In this document: piece after piece, positions 52,181 to 60,247 of the stretch
Position numbering within the stretch: the stretch's first letter is position 1
Layout: the number at the start of each line of letters is the position of its first letter
Assembly (NCBI RefSeq): GCF_048381675.1
Contig: NZ_JBLWIS010000008.1
Span: 80,404-144,403 of the forward strand
Reading direction: 5' to 3'
Origin: Advenella sp048381675
GTDB taxonomy: Bacteria; Pseudomonadota; Gammaproteobacteria; Burkholderiales; Burkholderiaceae_B
DNA length: 64,000 bases
The notes under the pieces: generated by a model
Told to the model about the DNA's origin: nothing
The model's database searches: none
What the model saw: only the letters and a program-made list of their open reading frames with translations
Translations under genes and position numbers: made by a program

Positions 52181-53923
52181 TTATAGCGTATTTTTAAGGT
52201 TTTTATGCAAGGACAAAACGTAAGTGTTTACGTCTGCAACTGGAACCTTGACCGCTTCCGCTTTGCTGCGTTCCTGGACTTCGACAATGCCATCCTTGAG
52301 CCCACGATCGCCAATGGTTACCCTGATTGGTACGCCAATCAGTTCCCACTCCGAAAACATGACGCCTGGACGCACATCGCGATCGTCAAGTATAACGTCT
52401 ATATTGTTTTGTTTCAGTGTTTCGTAAAGTGCTGTGGCTTCCTTGCGAATTGTTTCGCTTTTACCCCAGCCCACGGGACAGATGACAACCTCAAAGGGAG
52501 CCATGGCAATCGGCCAGATAATACCCTTGTCATCGTGGTTTTGCTCTATGGCGGCGGCTGTAATGCGGCTTATGCCAATGCCATAGCAGCCCATTTGCAA
52601 GGTTTCAGGCTTGCCGTTTTCGTTCAGGAAGGTTGCTTTCAGTTCGGACGAGTATTTGTCACCCAGGAAAAATACATGGCCAACTTCGATGCCTCGCTGG
52701 ATTGCCAGGGTGCCGGGTTCGCCAATCGCAGGGTCTCCTGCAACGACATTACGCAAGTCGGCCACTTCGGGTTCGGGCAAGTCACGGCCCCAGTTGATGC
52801 CAGTAATGTGAAAGGGGGCTTTATTGGCGCCGCAAATAAAATCTGACATATTGGCAACTGTCGTGTCAACAATGATATTGACAGGTTTGACAGTGTTGAG
52901 CGGGCCAAGATAGCCGGGTTCAGAGCCAAAGTATTCAAGAATTTCTTCTTCGGTAGCCAGGCGGAAACCCTCTTTAAAGGCTGGCAGCTTGCCTACTTTG
53001 ATTTCATTGACCTCGTGGTCGCCACGGACCATCAGCAGCCATACCTTGGCAGGCCCCTCTTCGGGCGTGGTTACAAAGACCACCGATTTAACGGTTTTCT
53101 CCAGGCTAACGCCCAGTTGCTGGGCAACCAGTTCGCATTTGTTGGCATTCGGGGTTTCAACCTCTTGTAGCGGCTGGGTTGGCTCGGCACGCTTTGCAAG
53201 CAGGCAGGGCGCTTCAGCCAGCTCAATATTGGCTGCATAATCAGAGTCGGGGTTGTAAACAATCAGGTCTTCGCCGGTATCGGCAATTACCTGGAATTCA
53301 TGGCTGCGTGAGCCGCCTATGGAGCCGGTATCGGCGGCTACGGCCCTGAATGTCAGGCCAAGGCGCTTGAAGATGCGCATATAGGCGTTATACATGATGT
53401 CATAACTGGCCAGCGCACCTGCCTCATCGCGATCGAATGAGTAAGCGTCTTTCATGGTGAACTCTCTGCCGCGCATCAGGCCGAAGCGGGGGCGGCGTTC
53501 ATCACGGAATTTGGTTTGGATATGATAAAAATTAACGGGCAGTTGCCGGTAACTTTGAATTTCGTTACGGGCAATATCCGTAATCACCTCTTCAGAGGTG
53601 GGCTGCAATACGAAGTCGCGCTGGTGGCGATCCTTGATGCGCAGCAGTTCGGGGCCGTATTCTTCCCAGCGGCCGGACTCAACCCATAATTCTGCCGGCT
53701 GTACAACGGGCATCAGCAGTTCGATGGCGCCGGCTTTGTTCATTTCTTCCCGAACAATAGCTTCTACTTTACGCATGATTTTCAGGCCTAATGGCATATA
53801 GGTATAAATGCCACCAGCGTGTTTTCTAATCATGCCTGCCCGGGTCATTAGTTGATGACTGGCAATTTCCGCTTCTGCGGGTGCTTCTTTTAAGGTATTT
53901 AAGTGAAATTTGGAGGCTAACAT
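52181..53923 (-). CDS. proS: Prolyl-tRNA synthetase
   Basis: This class II aminoacyl-tRNA synthetase charges tRNA-Pro. The 580-residue bacterial-type protein includes the editing insertion between motifs 2 and 3. Visible are GGIYTYMPLGLKIMRKVE, motif 2 RDERRPRFGLMRGREFTMKD (20 residues), and motif 3 CYGIGISRITAAAIEQ. The C-terminal anticodon-binding domain follows (DVILDDRDVRPGVMFSEWEL). It lies next to rppH on the opposite strand, a conserved betaproteobacterial arrangement. Confidence 0.98.
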   Translation of the reverse strand: MLASKFHLNTLKEAPAEAEIASHQLMTRAGMIRKHAGGIYTYMPLGLKIMRKVEAIVREEMNKAGAIELLMPVVQPAELWVESGRWEEYGPELLRIKDRHQRDFVLQPTSEEVITDIARNEIQSYRQLPVNFYHIQTKFRDERRPRFGLMRGREFTMKDAYSFDRDEAGALASYDIMYNAYMRIFKRLGLTFRAVAADTGSIGGSRSHEFQVIADTGEDLIVYNPDSDYAANIELAEAPCLLAKRAEPTQPLQEVETPNANKCELVAQQLGVSLEKTVKSVVFVTTPEEGPAKVWLLMVRGDHEVNEIKVGKLPAFKEGFRLATEEEILEYFGSEPGYLGPLNTVKPVNIIVDTTVANMSDFICGANKAPFHITGINWGRDLPEPEVADLRNVVAGDPAIGEPGTLAIQRGIEVGHVFFLGDKYSSELKATFLNENGKPETLQMGCYGIGISRITAAAIEQNHDDKGIIWPIAMAPFEVVICPVGWGKSETIRKEATALYETLKQNNIDVILDDRDVRPGVMFSEWELIGVPIRVTIGDRGLKDGIVEVQERSKAEAVKVPVADVNTYVLSLHKNLKNTL

Positions 53924-53985
53924 GGTTACAGACTCAATAGATACGTATAATCAACTAAATTGTATTTGAAAATGGGGGTGGCCGC

Positions 53986-54591
53986 ATGCTAGATCGCGAA
54001 GGCTACCGTCCTAATGTTGGTATTATCCTTGTTAATCAGAAGAATGAGGTGTTCTGGGGTAAAAGAATTCGAGAGCATTCATGGCAGTTTCCGCAAGGTG
54101 GCATTAATCATGGTGAAAGCCCTGTGCAGGCCATGTTCCGTGAACTTCATGAAGAAGTTGGTCTGAAACCAGAGCATGTACGAATATTGGGACGAACACG
54201 TAATTGGTTACGGTACAACGTACCGGATAATTTTGTGCGACGAGAGTCGCGAGGATATTATAAGGGGCAAAAGCAAATTTGGTTTTTATTACGTTTGGTC
54301 GGTAAAGATTCTGATGTCAGTTTGCGGGCAACCAATCATCCGGAATTTGATGCCTGGCGCTGGAGCCGGTATTGGGTTCCCCTTGATGCGGTAATAGAAT
54401 TCAAACGTGAAGTATATATGCAGGCACTCAATGAATTGTCGAAAATTATTTTTCGTCATCCGTCTGAAGCCCGCGTTTCAAGGCCTCGTCAGTTTTATGG
54501 GCGTAAGTCCCAGGGGGGGCGAGGTAGAAAAACAGATGCCGCCAATATCCAAAAAACGGAGCAGGCAAAAATCCCTTTGGGGGTCGAGTAG
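53986..54591 (+). CDS. rppH: RNA pyrophosphohydrolase RppH (Nudix)
   Basis: RppH removes pyrophosphate from the 5' end of mRNAs, starting their decay. The Nudix box is complete at 38-60 (G-X5-E-X7-REL-HEE-VGL). The N-terminus MLDREGYRPNVGIIL and the PQGGINHGESP context are characteristic. The 201-residue length exceeds the E. coli protein by a C-terminal basic tail (about 165-201) of low complexity. A GGGGG-type ribosome site precedes the ATG. It is divergent from proS with 62 nt between. Confidence 0.95.
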   Translation: MLDREGYRPNVGIILVNQKNEVFWGKRIREHSWQFPQGGINHGESPVQAMFRELHEEVGLKPEHVRILGRTRNWLRYNVPDNFVRRESRGYYKGQKQIWFLLRLVGKDSDVSLRATNHPEFDAWRWSRYWVPLDAVIEFKREVYMQALNELSKIIFRHPSEARVSRPRQFYGRKSQGGRGRKTDAANIQKTEQAKIPLGVE

Positions 54592-54608
54592 CTTGTCATT
54601 GGTTCATC

Positions 54609-54653
54609 AAAAAATGGCCGCTGCTGTTCAGATAGCATCGGCTATTTTTTTTT
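54609..54653 (+). terminator. Terminator after rppH
   Basis: A stem of AAAATGGCCG with CGGCTATTTT (one G-U pair, about 18-nt loop) runs into T8. It is close to the rppH stop. Confidence 0.75.
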
Positions 54654-54806
54654 ATGGTGGCAGGTGAAATTGTTGTTTTATGGCATGGAAAACAACATAA
54701 ATAAAAAAAATACAAAAAAGTCAGTAATAAGGCTTGTTTTTTTTTATGATGAGATTATAATTTCATCTTCATCGCGAAACGCTCTAAAAGTTAAGCGCAT
54801 GTAAGT

Positions 54807-54893
54807 GCCCAGGTGGCGGAATTGGTAGACGCACTAGGTTCAGGTCCTAGCGGGAGCAATCCTGTGGAAGTTCGAGTCTTCTCCTGGGCACCA
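54807..54893 (+). tRNA. tRNA-Leu, anticodon CAG
   Basis: This 87-nt type II tRNA with encoded CCA has acceptor GCCCAGG paired to CCTGGGC, a D-loop with AATTGGTAGA, and an anticodon stem CTAGG/CCTAG with loop TTCAGGT (CAG at 54841-54843). A long variable arm (CGGGAGCAATCCTGT) and T-loop TTCGAGT complete it. It stands alone, in an otherwise AT-rich gap. Confidence 0.97.
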
Positions 54894-55000
54894 TTAATTG
54901 CTTTATAATAAAAAACAAAATAAGCAATTTCTGTAATACTTACCCTTATATCACTGCATAATTTCAAAATATAAAGTAGCTGTTTCCAGCTACCTGTTCT

Positions 55001-55906
55001 TCATGCGCTTTGCGTATTCCAGGCCTTTTCAACCAATTCGCTATAATGCACGGGTGAGTGTCCAATCAGGGTCTCAAAGTCGGCACAACTGTCTTCGTTA
55101 TTGGTTGCCAGCATCGTCATGGTTTCGGTGCACCAAGGTACGCCCGGAACCAGATCCCCCAGGCGGGCACTCAGTTTGCTTAGGCTGTCAGGCAAAGGAA
55201 GGATTCTGGCCGGGTGCTGGCCACATTGCTGTCGCAGGCTGGCAATAAAATCACTCATAAGTACCGGTTCTGCACCGGTGCAGCTGATAATTCCCTGCTG
55301 GACAAAGGAAGGGCCCAGCAAAGCTGTCACGGCTTCTGCCAGATTAAGTACTGAAACCGGCTGCACCCGTGCGCGTAACACGGGTTTGGGCAAGATCAGA
55401 AAAGGAAGTTTGGCCAAATTCATGAATAGTGCGCTGCTGGCGCCACCTTTGCCAAAAACCACGCTGGGACGCATTATGGTGTAGCTTATTTTGCCAGCGT
55501 CTGCCAGTGTCATAAGGTGATGGTCTGCTGCGCGCTTGGTGCTGGCGTACAGTGTGTCACTGGTTTCAGTTCCCAGTGCTGAAATTTGTATGACTTTTTT
55601 GACATTGGCTTGCGCGCAGGCATTCCACAAGGCAATCGGGGTATGTTGATGTACGGCTTCAATAGGGCGTGCGCGCGATGTACGCAGCACGCCGACTGCA
55701 TTGACGACAGCATCTATGTGTTCAAGTCGAGGCAGCCAGGCCTGAGGGGTGGTGTCTTGGGCATAGTCAACAACTACGCTGTTTGGCAGGGCATCTGCAT
55801 GTTTTGGCGAGACACCGGCAATCACTTCATGGCCCGCCAGCTCCAGCGCCCGGGAAATGTTTCTGCCAATAAAACCTTTTGCACCACATACAAGCACTTT
55901 CATCAT
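55001..55906 (-). CDS. NAD(P)-binding epimerase/NDUFA9-like protein
   Basis: This 301-residue protein has the Rossmann motif VLVCGAKGFIGRNISRALE at the N-terminus (G-x2-G-x2-G type), DAVVNAVGVLRTS and a modified SDR active-site region (LYASTKRAADHHLM, with Lys in an A-STK-A context rather than YxxxK). This fits the atypical SDRs related to the complex I subunit NDUFA9 or nucleotide-sugar epimerases. The substrate is unknown. Confidence 0.82.
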   Translation of the reverse strand: MMKVLVCGAKGFIGRNISRALELAGHEVIAGVSPKHADALPNSVVVDYAQDTTPQAWLPRLEHIDAVVNAVGVLRTSRARPIEAVHQHTPIALWNACAQANVKKVIQISALGTETSDTLYASTKRAADHHLMTLADAGKISYTIMRPSVVFGKGGASSALFMNLAKLPFLILPKPVLRARVQPVSVLNLAEAVTALLGPSFVQQGIISCTGAEPVLMSDFIASLRQQCGQHPARILPLPDSLSKLSARLGDLVPGVPWCTETMTMLATNNEDSCADFETLIGHSPVHYSELVEKAWNTQSA

Positions 55907-56140
55907 GGTTCTCCAGTTTGTTTGTAATTGATTATGCCTAAAATAATCATAAATATTATTGATTCAACGGTAAATATCTAATTATATTTCCATTAATGGA
56001 AATATATTTGCAACAATCGCTATTTTTCTATCATATTAGACGCTTCATAATGAACCCATCAAATCAACTTTCCCCGAGATTTAGAAAGTCGGAATGAAAC
56101 TTGATTTTTATTGAATGTTATTAATATTTTGGAGTTTATG

Positions 56141-56401
56141 ATGAAAAACATCGTTAAAGCTGTATTTATTGCAACCACTATCGCTGCAGGTGCAGCACAT
56201 GCCGCAGACCTTAGCGACTCCGATTACCCGTTTGTACCTAATGCTGCCAGTATTGATGTTGGACAAAAAGTCGAGCAACGCATGACTAAAGAGTCTTCAT
56301 CCCCAGCGGTTGTGGTCAACAGCACGAAAACCCGTGAAGCGGTAACACAGGAACTGGTTGAGTACAACCAGACCAACGGTGATGAGTTCATTTCTTATTA
56401 A
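56141..56401 (+). CDS. Small secreted protein, paralogue of 21166-21426
   Basis: The product has 86 residues with a signal peptide (1-21, ending AHA before ADL). Like its paralogue it has SDYPFVPNA (27-35), GQKVEQ (41-46) and REAVTQELVEYN (65-76), with 43 of 86 positions identical and no gap. ATG 56141 is chosen: GGAG at 56131 is 6 nt away, while ATG 56138 is too close. The frame opens at 56111. Its function is unknown. Confidence 0.8.
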   Translation: MKNIVKAVFIATTIAAGAAHAADLSDSDYPFVPNAASIDVGQKVEQRMTKESSSPAVVVNSTKTREAVTQELVEYNQTNGDEFISY

Positions 56402-56430
56402 TCAAGCGGTTGCGGCTTGATTAAATGATA

Positions 56431-56468
56431 AAAACGGTCGTGTCATTTTTGGATGGCACGGCCGTTTT
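56431..56468. terminator. Hairpin terminator between convergent genes
   Basis: AAAACGGTCGTG pairs with CACGGCCGTTTT (one G-U pair) between the small-protein gene and the dehydrogenase gene. A-runs and T-runs on both sides allow action in both directions. Confidence 0.75.
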
Positions 56469-56488
56469 ATTGAAAAAATCAATACCGG

Positions 56489-57394
56489 CTATGGTTTCAG
56501 GCGCGCAATAAGGCTGGAGGTATCCCAGCGCTTGCCGCCTTTTTGCTGGACTTCGGCATAAAACTGGTCTACCAGTGCGGTTACCGGTAGCAGTGCGCCA
56601 TTACGGTTGGCTTCATCCAGCACCAGTCCCAGGTCTTTGCGCATCCAGTCAACGGCAAAGCCAAAATCAAATTTGTTTTCAATCATGGTTTTGCCCCGGT
56701 TATCCATTTGCCAGCTTTGGGCGGCGCCTTTGCCAATGACATCCAGTACGGCATGCATGTCAAGACCTGCCCGTTCTCCGAAGGCAATGGCTTCTGCAAG
56801 GCCCTGAACCAGGCCGGCAATGCAGATCTGGTTGACCATTTTGGCCAATTGGCCGGCGCCAGGCTCGCCCAAAAGGGTAATGGCACGTGAATAGGGTTTT
56901 GCAGCAGCCTGGATTTTGTTGAAAACTGACGGTTCGCCACCACACATTACGGTTAGTACGCCATTGACTGCGCCCGCTTGACCGCCAGAGACCGGGGCAT
57001 CAATAAATTCAAGTTGTTTTTCTTTGGCCAGCCGGTACAGTTCGCGGGCTACATTGGCGGAAGCGGTAGTGTGATCAACAAAAACAGCACCCGGTTTCAT
57101 GCCATTGAAAGCGCCATTTTCACCAAGGACAACGCTGCGCAGGTCATCATCATTACCTACGCAACAAAAAACAATATCTGCCTCTTTGCTTGCCTGGGCG
57201 GGGGTGGGGGCCCACGATCCGCCAAATTCAGCGGCCCAGCTTTCGGCTTTGGCAGTGGTGCGGTTGTATACGCATACCTTGTACCCGGCTTTGGCCAGGT
57301 GGCCAGCCATTGGAAAACCCATAACGCCCAAACCTATAAATGCCACATTGAGGGAAGGGCTTGTTTCGTAAGATTTTTCGGTAATTGATGGCAT
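56489..57394 (-). CDS. 2-hydroxy-3-oxopropionate reductase / 3-hydroxyisobutyrate dehydrogenase family
   Basis: This beta-hydroxyacid dehydrogenase has 301 residues from ATG 57394 (the AGGA site supports it; the frame opens at 57502). It has the N-terminal GLGVMGFPMAGHL NAD(P) motif and DAPVSGGQAGA (substrate-loop). The catalytic lysine lies in GQLAKMVNQICIAG. The exact substrate (tartronate semialdehyde, 3-hydroxyisobutyrate or a related acid) cannot be decided. Confidence 0.9.
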   Translation of the reverse strand: MPSITEKSYETSPSLNVAFIGLGVMGFPMAGHLAKAGYKVCVYNRTTAKAESWAAEFGGSWAPTPAQASKEADIVFCCVGNDDDLRSVVLGENGAFNGMKPGAVFVDHTTASANVARELYRLAKEKQLEFIDAPVSGGQAGAVNGVLTVMCGGEPSVFNKIQAAAKPYSRAITLLGEPGAGQLAKMVNQICIAGLVQGLAEAIAFGERAGLDMHAVLDVIGKGAAQSWQMDNRGKTMIENKFDFGFAVDWMRKDLGLVLDEANRNGALLPVTALVDQFYAEVQQKGGKRWDTSSLIARLKP

Positions 57395-57564
57395 TGCAAT
57401 CCTATTGATGTCAAAATGAAAAAAGGGTCTTGAAAGATTAATATACCTTAATATTAAAAAAACCGGTTTGTGGTTTTGATTACGGGGTAAAATCAAGATC
57501 ACCTTATTTTTAATTCAGTGCGTTTACCTGTAAATGCGCCTTTTGTATTGAATACGATATCACT

Positions 57565-57978
57565 ATGTTGCAAGACTTAGATCAAGTTGCTGCTCGTGTC
57601 GGGCAAGTGGTTCAATTATCACGCCGTTTAATGGCAGAGCGCGAGTCCATGTCAACGCGTTTGTCATTGGCTGAAAAAGCCCGTGATTCATTTCGCGATC
57701 AATTCCAGGCCCGTGAAGACGAGTTCAAGAGTATCATTCAGCGTCTGGATAATCATGAGCAGGAAGTCGGCGAAATCCGGGCCAAGGCGCAGCATGATAA
57801 TGTCCAGTTAAAATCAGAGCTCGAAATCGCGCAACGGGAAATTGCCCTTTTACAGGCGGATTTGGCCAAGGCACAAAGTGAGTTGGCAGCTTTTCGCGAA
57901 GCGGCCCTAAAAGCACGCGACCGTGTAGAGCACGTGCTGGCCAATTTGCCCGGTAGTGTTGCTGAAGGAGCTAAATAA
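57565..57978 (+). CDS. Coiled-coil protein upstream of zapA (ZapB-like)
   Basis: This 137-residue, almost entirely helical protein has heptad-like Leu/Ala/Glu repeats (about 10-120), no signal and no membrane segment. The ATG of zapA overlaps its last base by the ATGA-type join (TAATGG), so the two are co-translated. In many betaproteobacteria a ZapB-like coiled-coil gene sits here, and ZapB bridges ZapA to chromosome organisation. Similarity to ZapB is by position and structure only. Confidence 0.7.
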   Translation: MLQDLDQVAARVGQVVQLSRRLMAERESMSTRLSLAEKARDSFRDQFQAREDEFKSIIQRLDNHEQEVGEIRAKAQHDNVQLKSELEIAQREIALLQADLAKAQSELAAFREAALKARDRVEHVLANLPGSVAEGAK

Positions 57979-58289
57979 TGGAACGGATTAACGTATCAAT
58001 TTTGGGACGTGAGCTTTCCCTTGCTTGTGCTTCTGAAGAAAGGCAGAAGTTGGTCGAAGCCGTCAAGCATGCTGACCAACTCATGCTCAAGATCAAAGGG
58101 TCGGGTAATGCTTCGGTCAGCAATGAGCGCATAGCGATTATGGCGTGCATACAAATGGCCTCCGATCTTTTGTCTGTCAGGGCTGTTGATGGGCCATTTG
58201 CTGGTGTACAATACGGTGACTTCAAGAAAAAAATTGATGAACTCAATGCTTTGCTTGATGACGGAATTAATGAGTTAAAAAGCTTGTAA
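57978..58289 (+). CDS. zapA: Cell division protein ZapA
   Basis: ZapA promotes FtsZ filament bundling at the Z ring. The 103-residue protein has the ZapA-type start (MERINVSILGRELSLACASEE), the LMLKIKGSGNA segment and a C-terminal coiled coil (DFKKKIDELNALLDD). It is followed by 6S RNA, the usual order in proteobacteria. Confidence 0.92.
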   Translation: MERINVSILGRELSLACASEERQKLVEAVKHADQLMLKIKGSGNASVSNERIAIMACIQMASDLLSVRAVDGPFAGVQYGDFKKKIDELNALLDDGINELKSL

Positions 58290-58340
58290 AAATCAGGCTG
58301 TAAAACAGGTTTTAGTGTATTATAAATTTACACGAAAGGT

Positions 58341-58521
58341 TGTCCCTGCGGTATTCGTGACTTGGCTTATCATCTCTTACCTATGCTTATGGCATCAGGT
58401 TATCGGATTATGAAGTAGGTGTGAGCGTCTCTTGTCAGACGAACCCGAAGCTTTATTGATGGTGACCAATCTTGAACTTTAGGGTTCGAGGTGCCGGCCT
58501 AGACGGTACATGCGGGGCATT
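58341..58521 (+). ncRNA. ssrS: 6S RNA (ssrS)
   Basis: The interval after zapA begins TGTCCCTGCGGTATTCGTGA and ends GGTACATGCGGGGCATT. Its ends pair (CCCTGC with GCGGGG) into the closing stem typical of 6S RNA, which inhibits sigma-70 RNA polymerase. The stretch has no open frame. Position after zapA and the terminal pairing support the call. The ends are approximate. Confidence 0.85.
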
Positions 58522-58527
58522 TAATGT

Positions 58528-58561
58528 AAAAAGCGGATCTTGAAAAAGATCCGCTTTTTTG
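58528..58561. terminator. Terminator of 6S RNA, also for lgt
   Basis: A perfect 14-bp stem (AAAAAGCGGATCTT / AAGATCCGCTTTTT) with a GAAA loop and T-tracts on both strands lies between 6S RNA and the convergent lgt. Confidence 0.9.
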
Positions 58562-58586
58562 TTGACTGGGTACTTATGTTGGGTGC

Positions 58587-59372
58587 TTATGAATTAACTG
58601 GCTTTCTGGTGCTGTTTGCATACAGCCAGATGCCGGCCAAGATCATGGGAATCGACAGCCACTGCCCCATGCTAAAACCTAGCGCCAGTATGCCCAGATA
58701 ACTGTCCGGTTCACGGGTGTACTCGGCGATGAAGCGGAATACGCCATAGCCCATCAGGAAAACCGCACTGACTTGCCCGACAGGCCTTTTCTTGCTTGAA
58801 AAAAACCACAGTATGATAAACAGCAGGATACCTTCAAGCAGCATTTGGTAAAGTTGTGAGGGGTGGCGCGGAATATTGCCGGCACCCGGAAAAATCATGG
58901 CCCAGGGAACATCGGCAGGACGTCCCCAGAGTTCGCCGTTGATGAAGTTGCCCAAGCGTCCGCAGGCCAGTCCGAGCGGTACCAACGGGGCAATGAAATC
59001 GGCGACTTCGAAAAAGGTTTTGCCTTCTTTGCGTCCGAACAGATACATGGCTAGCAAGACGCCAATAAGTCCCCCATGAAAAGACATGCCACCGTCCCAG
59101 ACCGAGAAGATTTCCAGTGGATGTGACAGGTAGAAGGAAGGTTGGTAAAACAGGATGTAGCCAAGCCGGCCGCCGGCAATGACGCCCAATACACCGTAAA
59201 AAATCAGGTCCTCAAACCGTTGTTGGGTCAGGTCGATCATGCCTTTTTTAATGCGGTATCTGCCCAGTATCCATACTAGGGCAAAGGCAAGCAGGTACAT
59301 CAGTCCGTACCAATGTACTTTTAATGGGCCAATTTCTATGGCAACAGGATTGATTTCAGGAAAGGGGATCAT
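58587..59372 (-). CDS. lgt: Prolipoprotein diacylglyceryl transferase
   Basis: Lgt transfers diacylglyceryl from phosphatidylglycerol to the lipobox cysteine of prolipoproteins, the first step of lipoprotein maturation. The 261-residue, polytopic protein has the essential HGGL (H99-G-G-L) and the Lgt signature GRLGNFINGELWG (138-150, R139). Its N-terminal half is echoed by the fused thioredoxin at 19.6 kb. Confidence 0.97.
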   Translation of the reverse strand: MIPFPEINPVAIEIGPLKVHWYGLMYLLAFALVWILGRYRIKKGMIDLTQQRFEDLIFYGVLGVIAGGRLGYILFYQPSFYLSHPLEIFSVWDGGMSFHGGLIGVLLAMYLFGRKEGKTFFEVADFIAPLVPLGLACGRLGNFINGELWGRPADVPWAMIFPGAGNIPRHPSQLYQMLLEGILLFIILWFFSSKKRPVGQVSAVFLMGYGVFRFIAEYTREPDSYLGILALGFSMGQWLSIPMILAGIWLYANSTRKPVNS

Positions 59373-59524
59373 GTGTTCGGTTCTGTTGTGTGTGGGTGAT
59401 AAATAATTGGTCCAGGTAATTTTCTGGATACAATAGTATTATCGCAGGTAAAGAAGTATAAAGTGTAGTCGCTAATATTCGGGAAGTTTCAGTGCGGAGT
59501 CATTGAATCGTTTAAATATTAATC

Positions 59525-59869
59525 ATGCTTGGGTTGGATATGTTGCGTTCGGTTGGTAAATTGGGTTTGTTATTGATGCTTTGCATGGCACCGGCCGTTT
59601 ATGCTTCCTCGCAAGAGGAAGCGGTAAAGCTGGCCCGGGACAAAGTATGTCTGGGGTGTCACCAAATTGACAAGCCAAGGGTGGGGCCGCATTTCAAGGC
59701 TATTGCCGAGCGCTATAAAGACGCCAGTGATGAGATTGTTACGTATTTGGCGCAGGCCATTCGCACAGGGGGGCGTGGCCGGTGGGGTGTCATTCCCATG
59801 CCTGCCCAACCTCAAATCAGCGAGGAAGATGCTTTGACGCTTGCACGCTGGATTCGTAGTTTGAAATGA
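59525..59869 (+). CDS. Small exported cytochrome c (class I, c-551/c-555 type)
   Basis: This 114-residue protein has a signal peptide (cleavage near AVYA-SS, about 27) and one haem motif C42-L-G-C45-H46. A plausible axial Met is M92 (VIPMPAQP). Such monohaem cytochromes carry electrons in the periplasm. It is followed 12 nt later by the start of msrA, so the two may once have formed an operon. Confidence 0.9.
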   Translation: MLGLDMLRSVGKLGLLLMLCMAPAVYASSQEEAVKLARDKVCLGCHQIDKPRVGPHFKAIAERYKDASDEIVTYLAQAIRTGGRGRWGVIPMPAQPQISEEDALTLARWIRSLK

Positions 59870-59882
59870 ACAAGAGGTTTTC

Positions 59883-59942
59883 ATGAATAATGTTAGCAAT
59901 GAAATTGCGGTGCTTGGCGGTGGCTGTTTTTGGTGTCTATAA
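59883..59942 (+). pseudogene. msrA: msrA, truncated 5' fragment
   Basis: A 19-codon reading (MNNVSNEIAVLGGGCFWCL) has an AGAGG ribosome site and the diagnostic catalytic motif GGGCFWC of peptide-methionine sulfoxide reductase A, then a TAA stop at 59940. The normal protein continues for about 150 residues. The rest is missing, replaced by AT-rich plasmid-like DNA starting at about 59940. Confidence 0.85.
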
Positions 59943-59997
59943 GACTAGTTATGTAGTTTTATCGCAACAAAACAAAGCTAAGTCTTTGATCTATAAG

Positions 59998-60022
59998 GAG
60001 CCAATTTTATTGGCTCTTTTTT
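59998..60022 (+). terminator. Intrinsic terminator near the element's left edge
   Basis: GAGCCAAT-TTT-ATTGGCTC is followed by T6, a strong short terminator. No gene precedes it on the + strand except the msrA fragment, so it may have ended a gene before the rearrangement. Confidence 0.75.
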
Positions 60023-60247
60023 ATTGGCTTTTCAATTGGTGAATTTTTTCACTGTGCATGTCCCCTTGGCTGGTGCCGGTCCCCAAGGACCTCACGAGTT
60101 AGAAGGACCCAGACGAGCTGGTCCATAGATAGACCCTCACCCTACGGGGAAAACGGCTCTATGACCGTTTAAATCGTTTCTATGGGTGGTTTTAAATGGG
60201 CCTGCTTTATTTCTGTGAATGATCCATTCATAGAAATGAAGTAGGAA
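60023..60247. other. Non-coding left part of the element
   Basis: There is no gene between the terminator and the relaxase stop. It contains one of the two inverted 26-nt hairpin repeats (60099-60124) and an ordinary AT-rich stretch afterwards. Confidence 0.5.
60099..60124 (-). repeat. Inverted hairpin repeat, left copy
   Basis: Read on the minus strand this is GGACCAGCTCGTCTGGGTCC then TTCTAA. The right copy (63214-63239, + strand) matches at 21 of 26 positions, and all five differences are transitions. Both fold as a GGAC/GTCC-closed hairpin in which CAG/CTG of this copy is replaced by TGG/CCA in the other. Confidence 0.65.

Noticed and set aside
54807..54893. tRNA-Leu as the attachment site of an integrated island
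   Set aside because: No integrase gene or repeated tRNA 3' end was seen near it; the mobile element begins 5 kb away in msrA.
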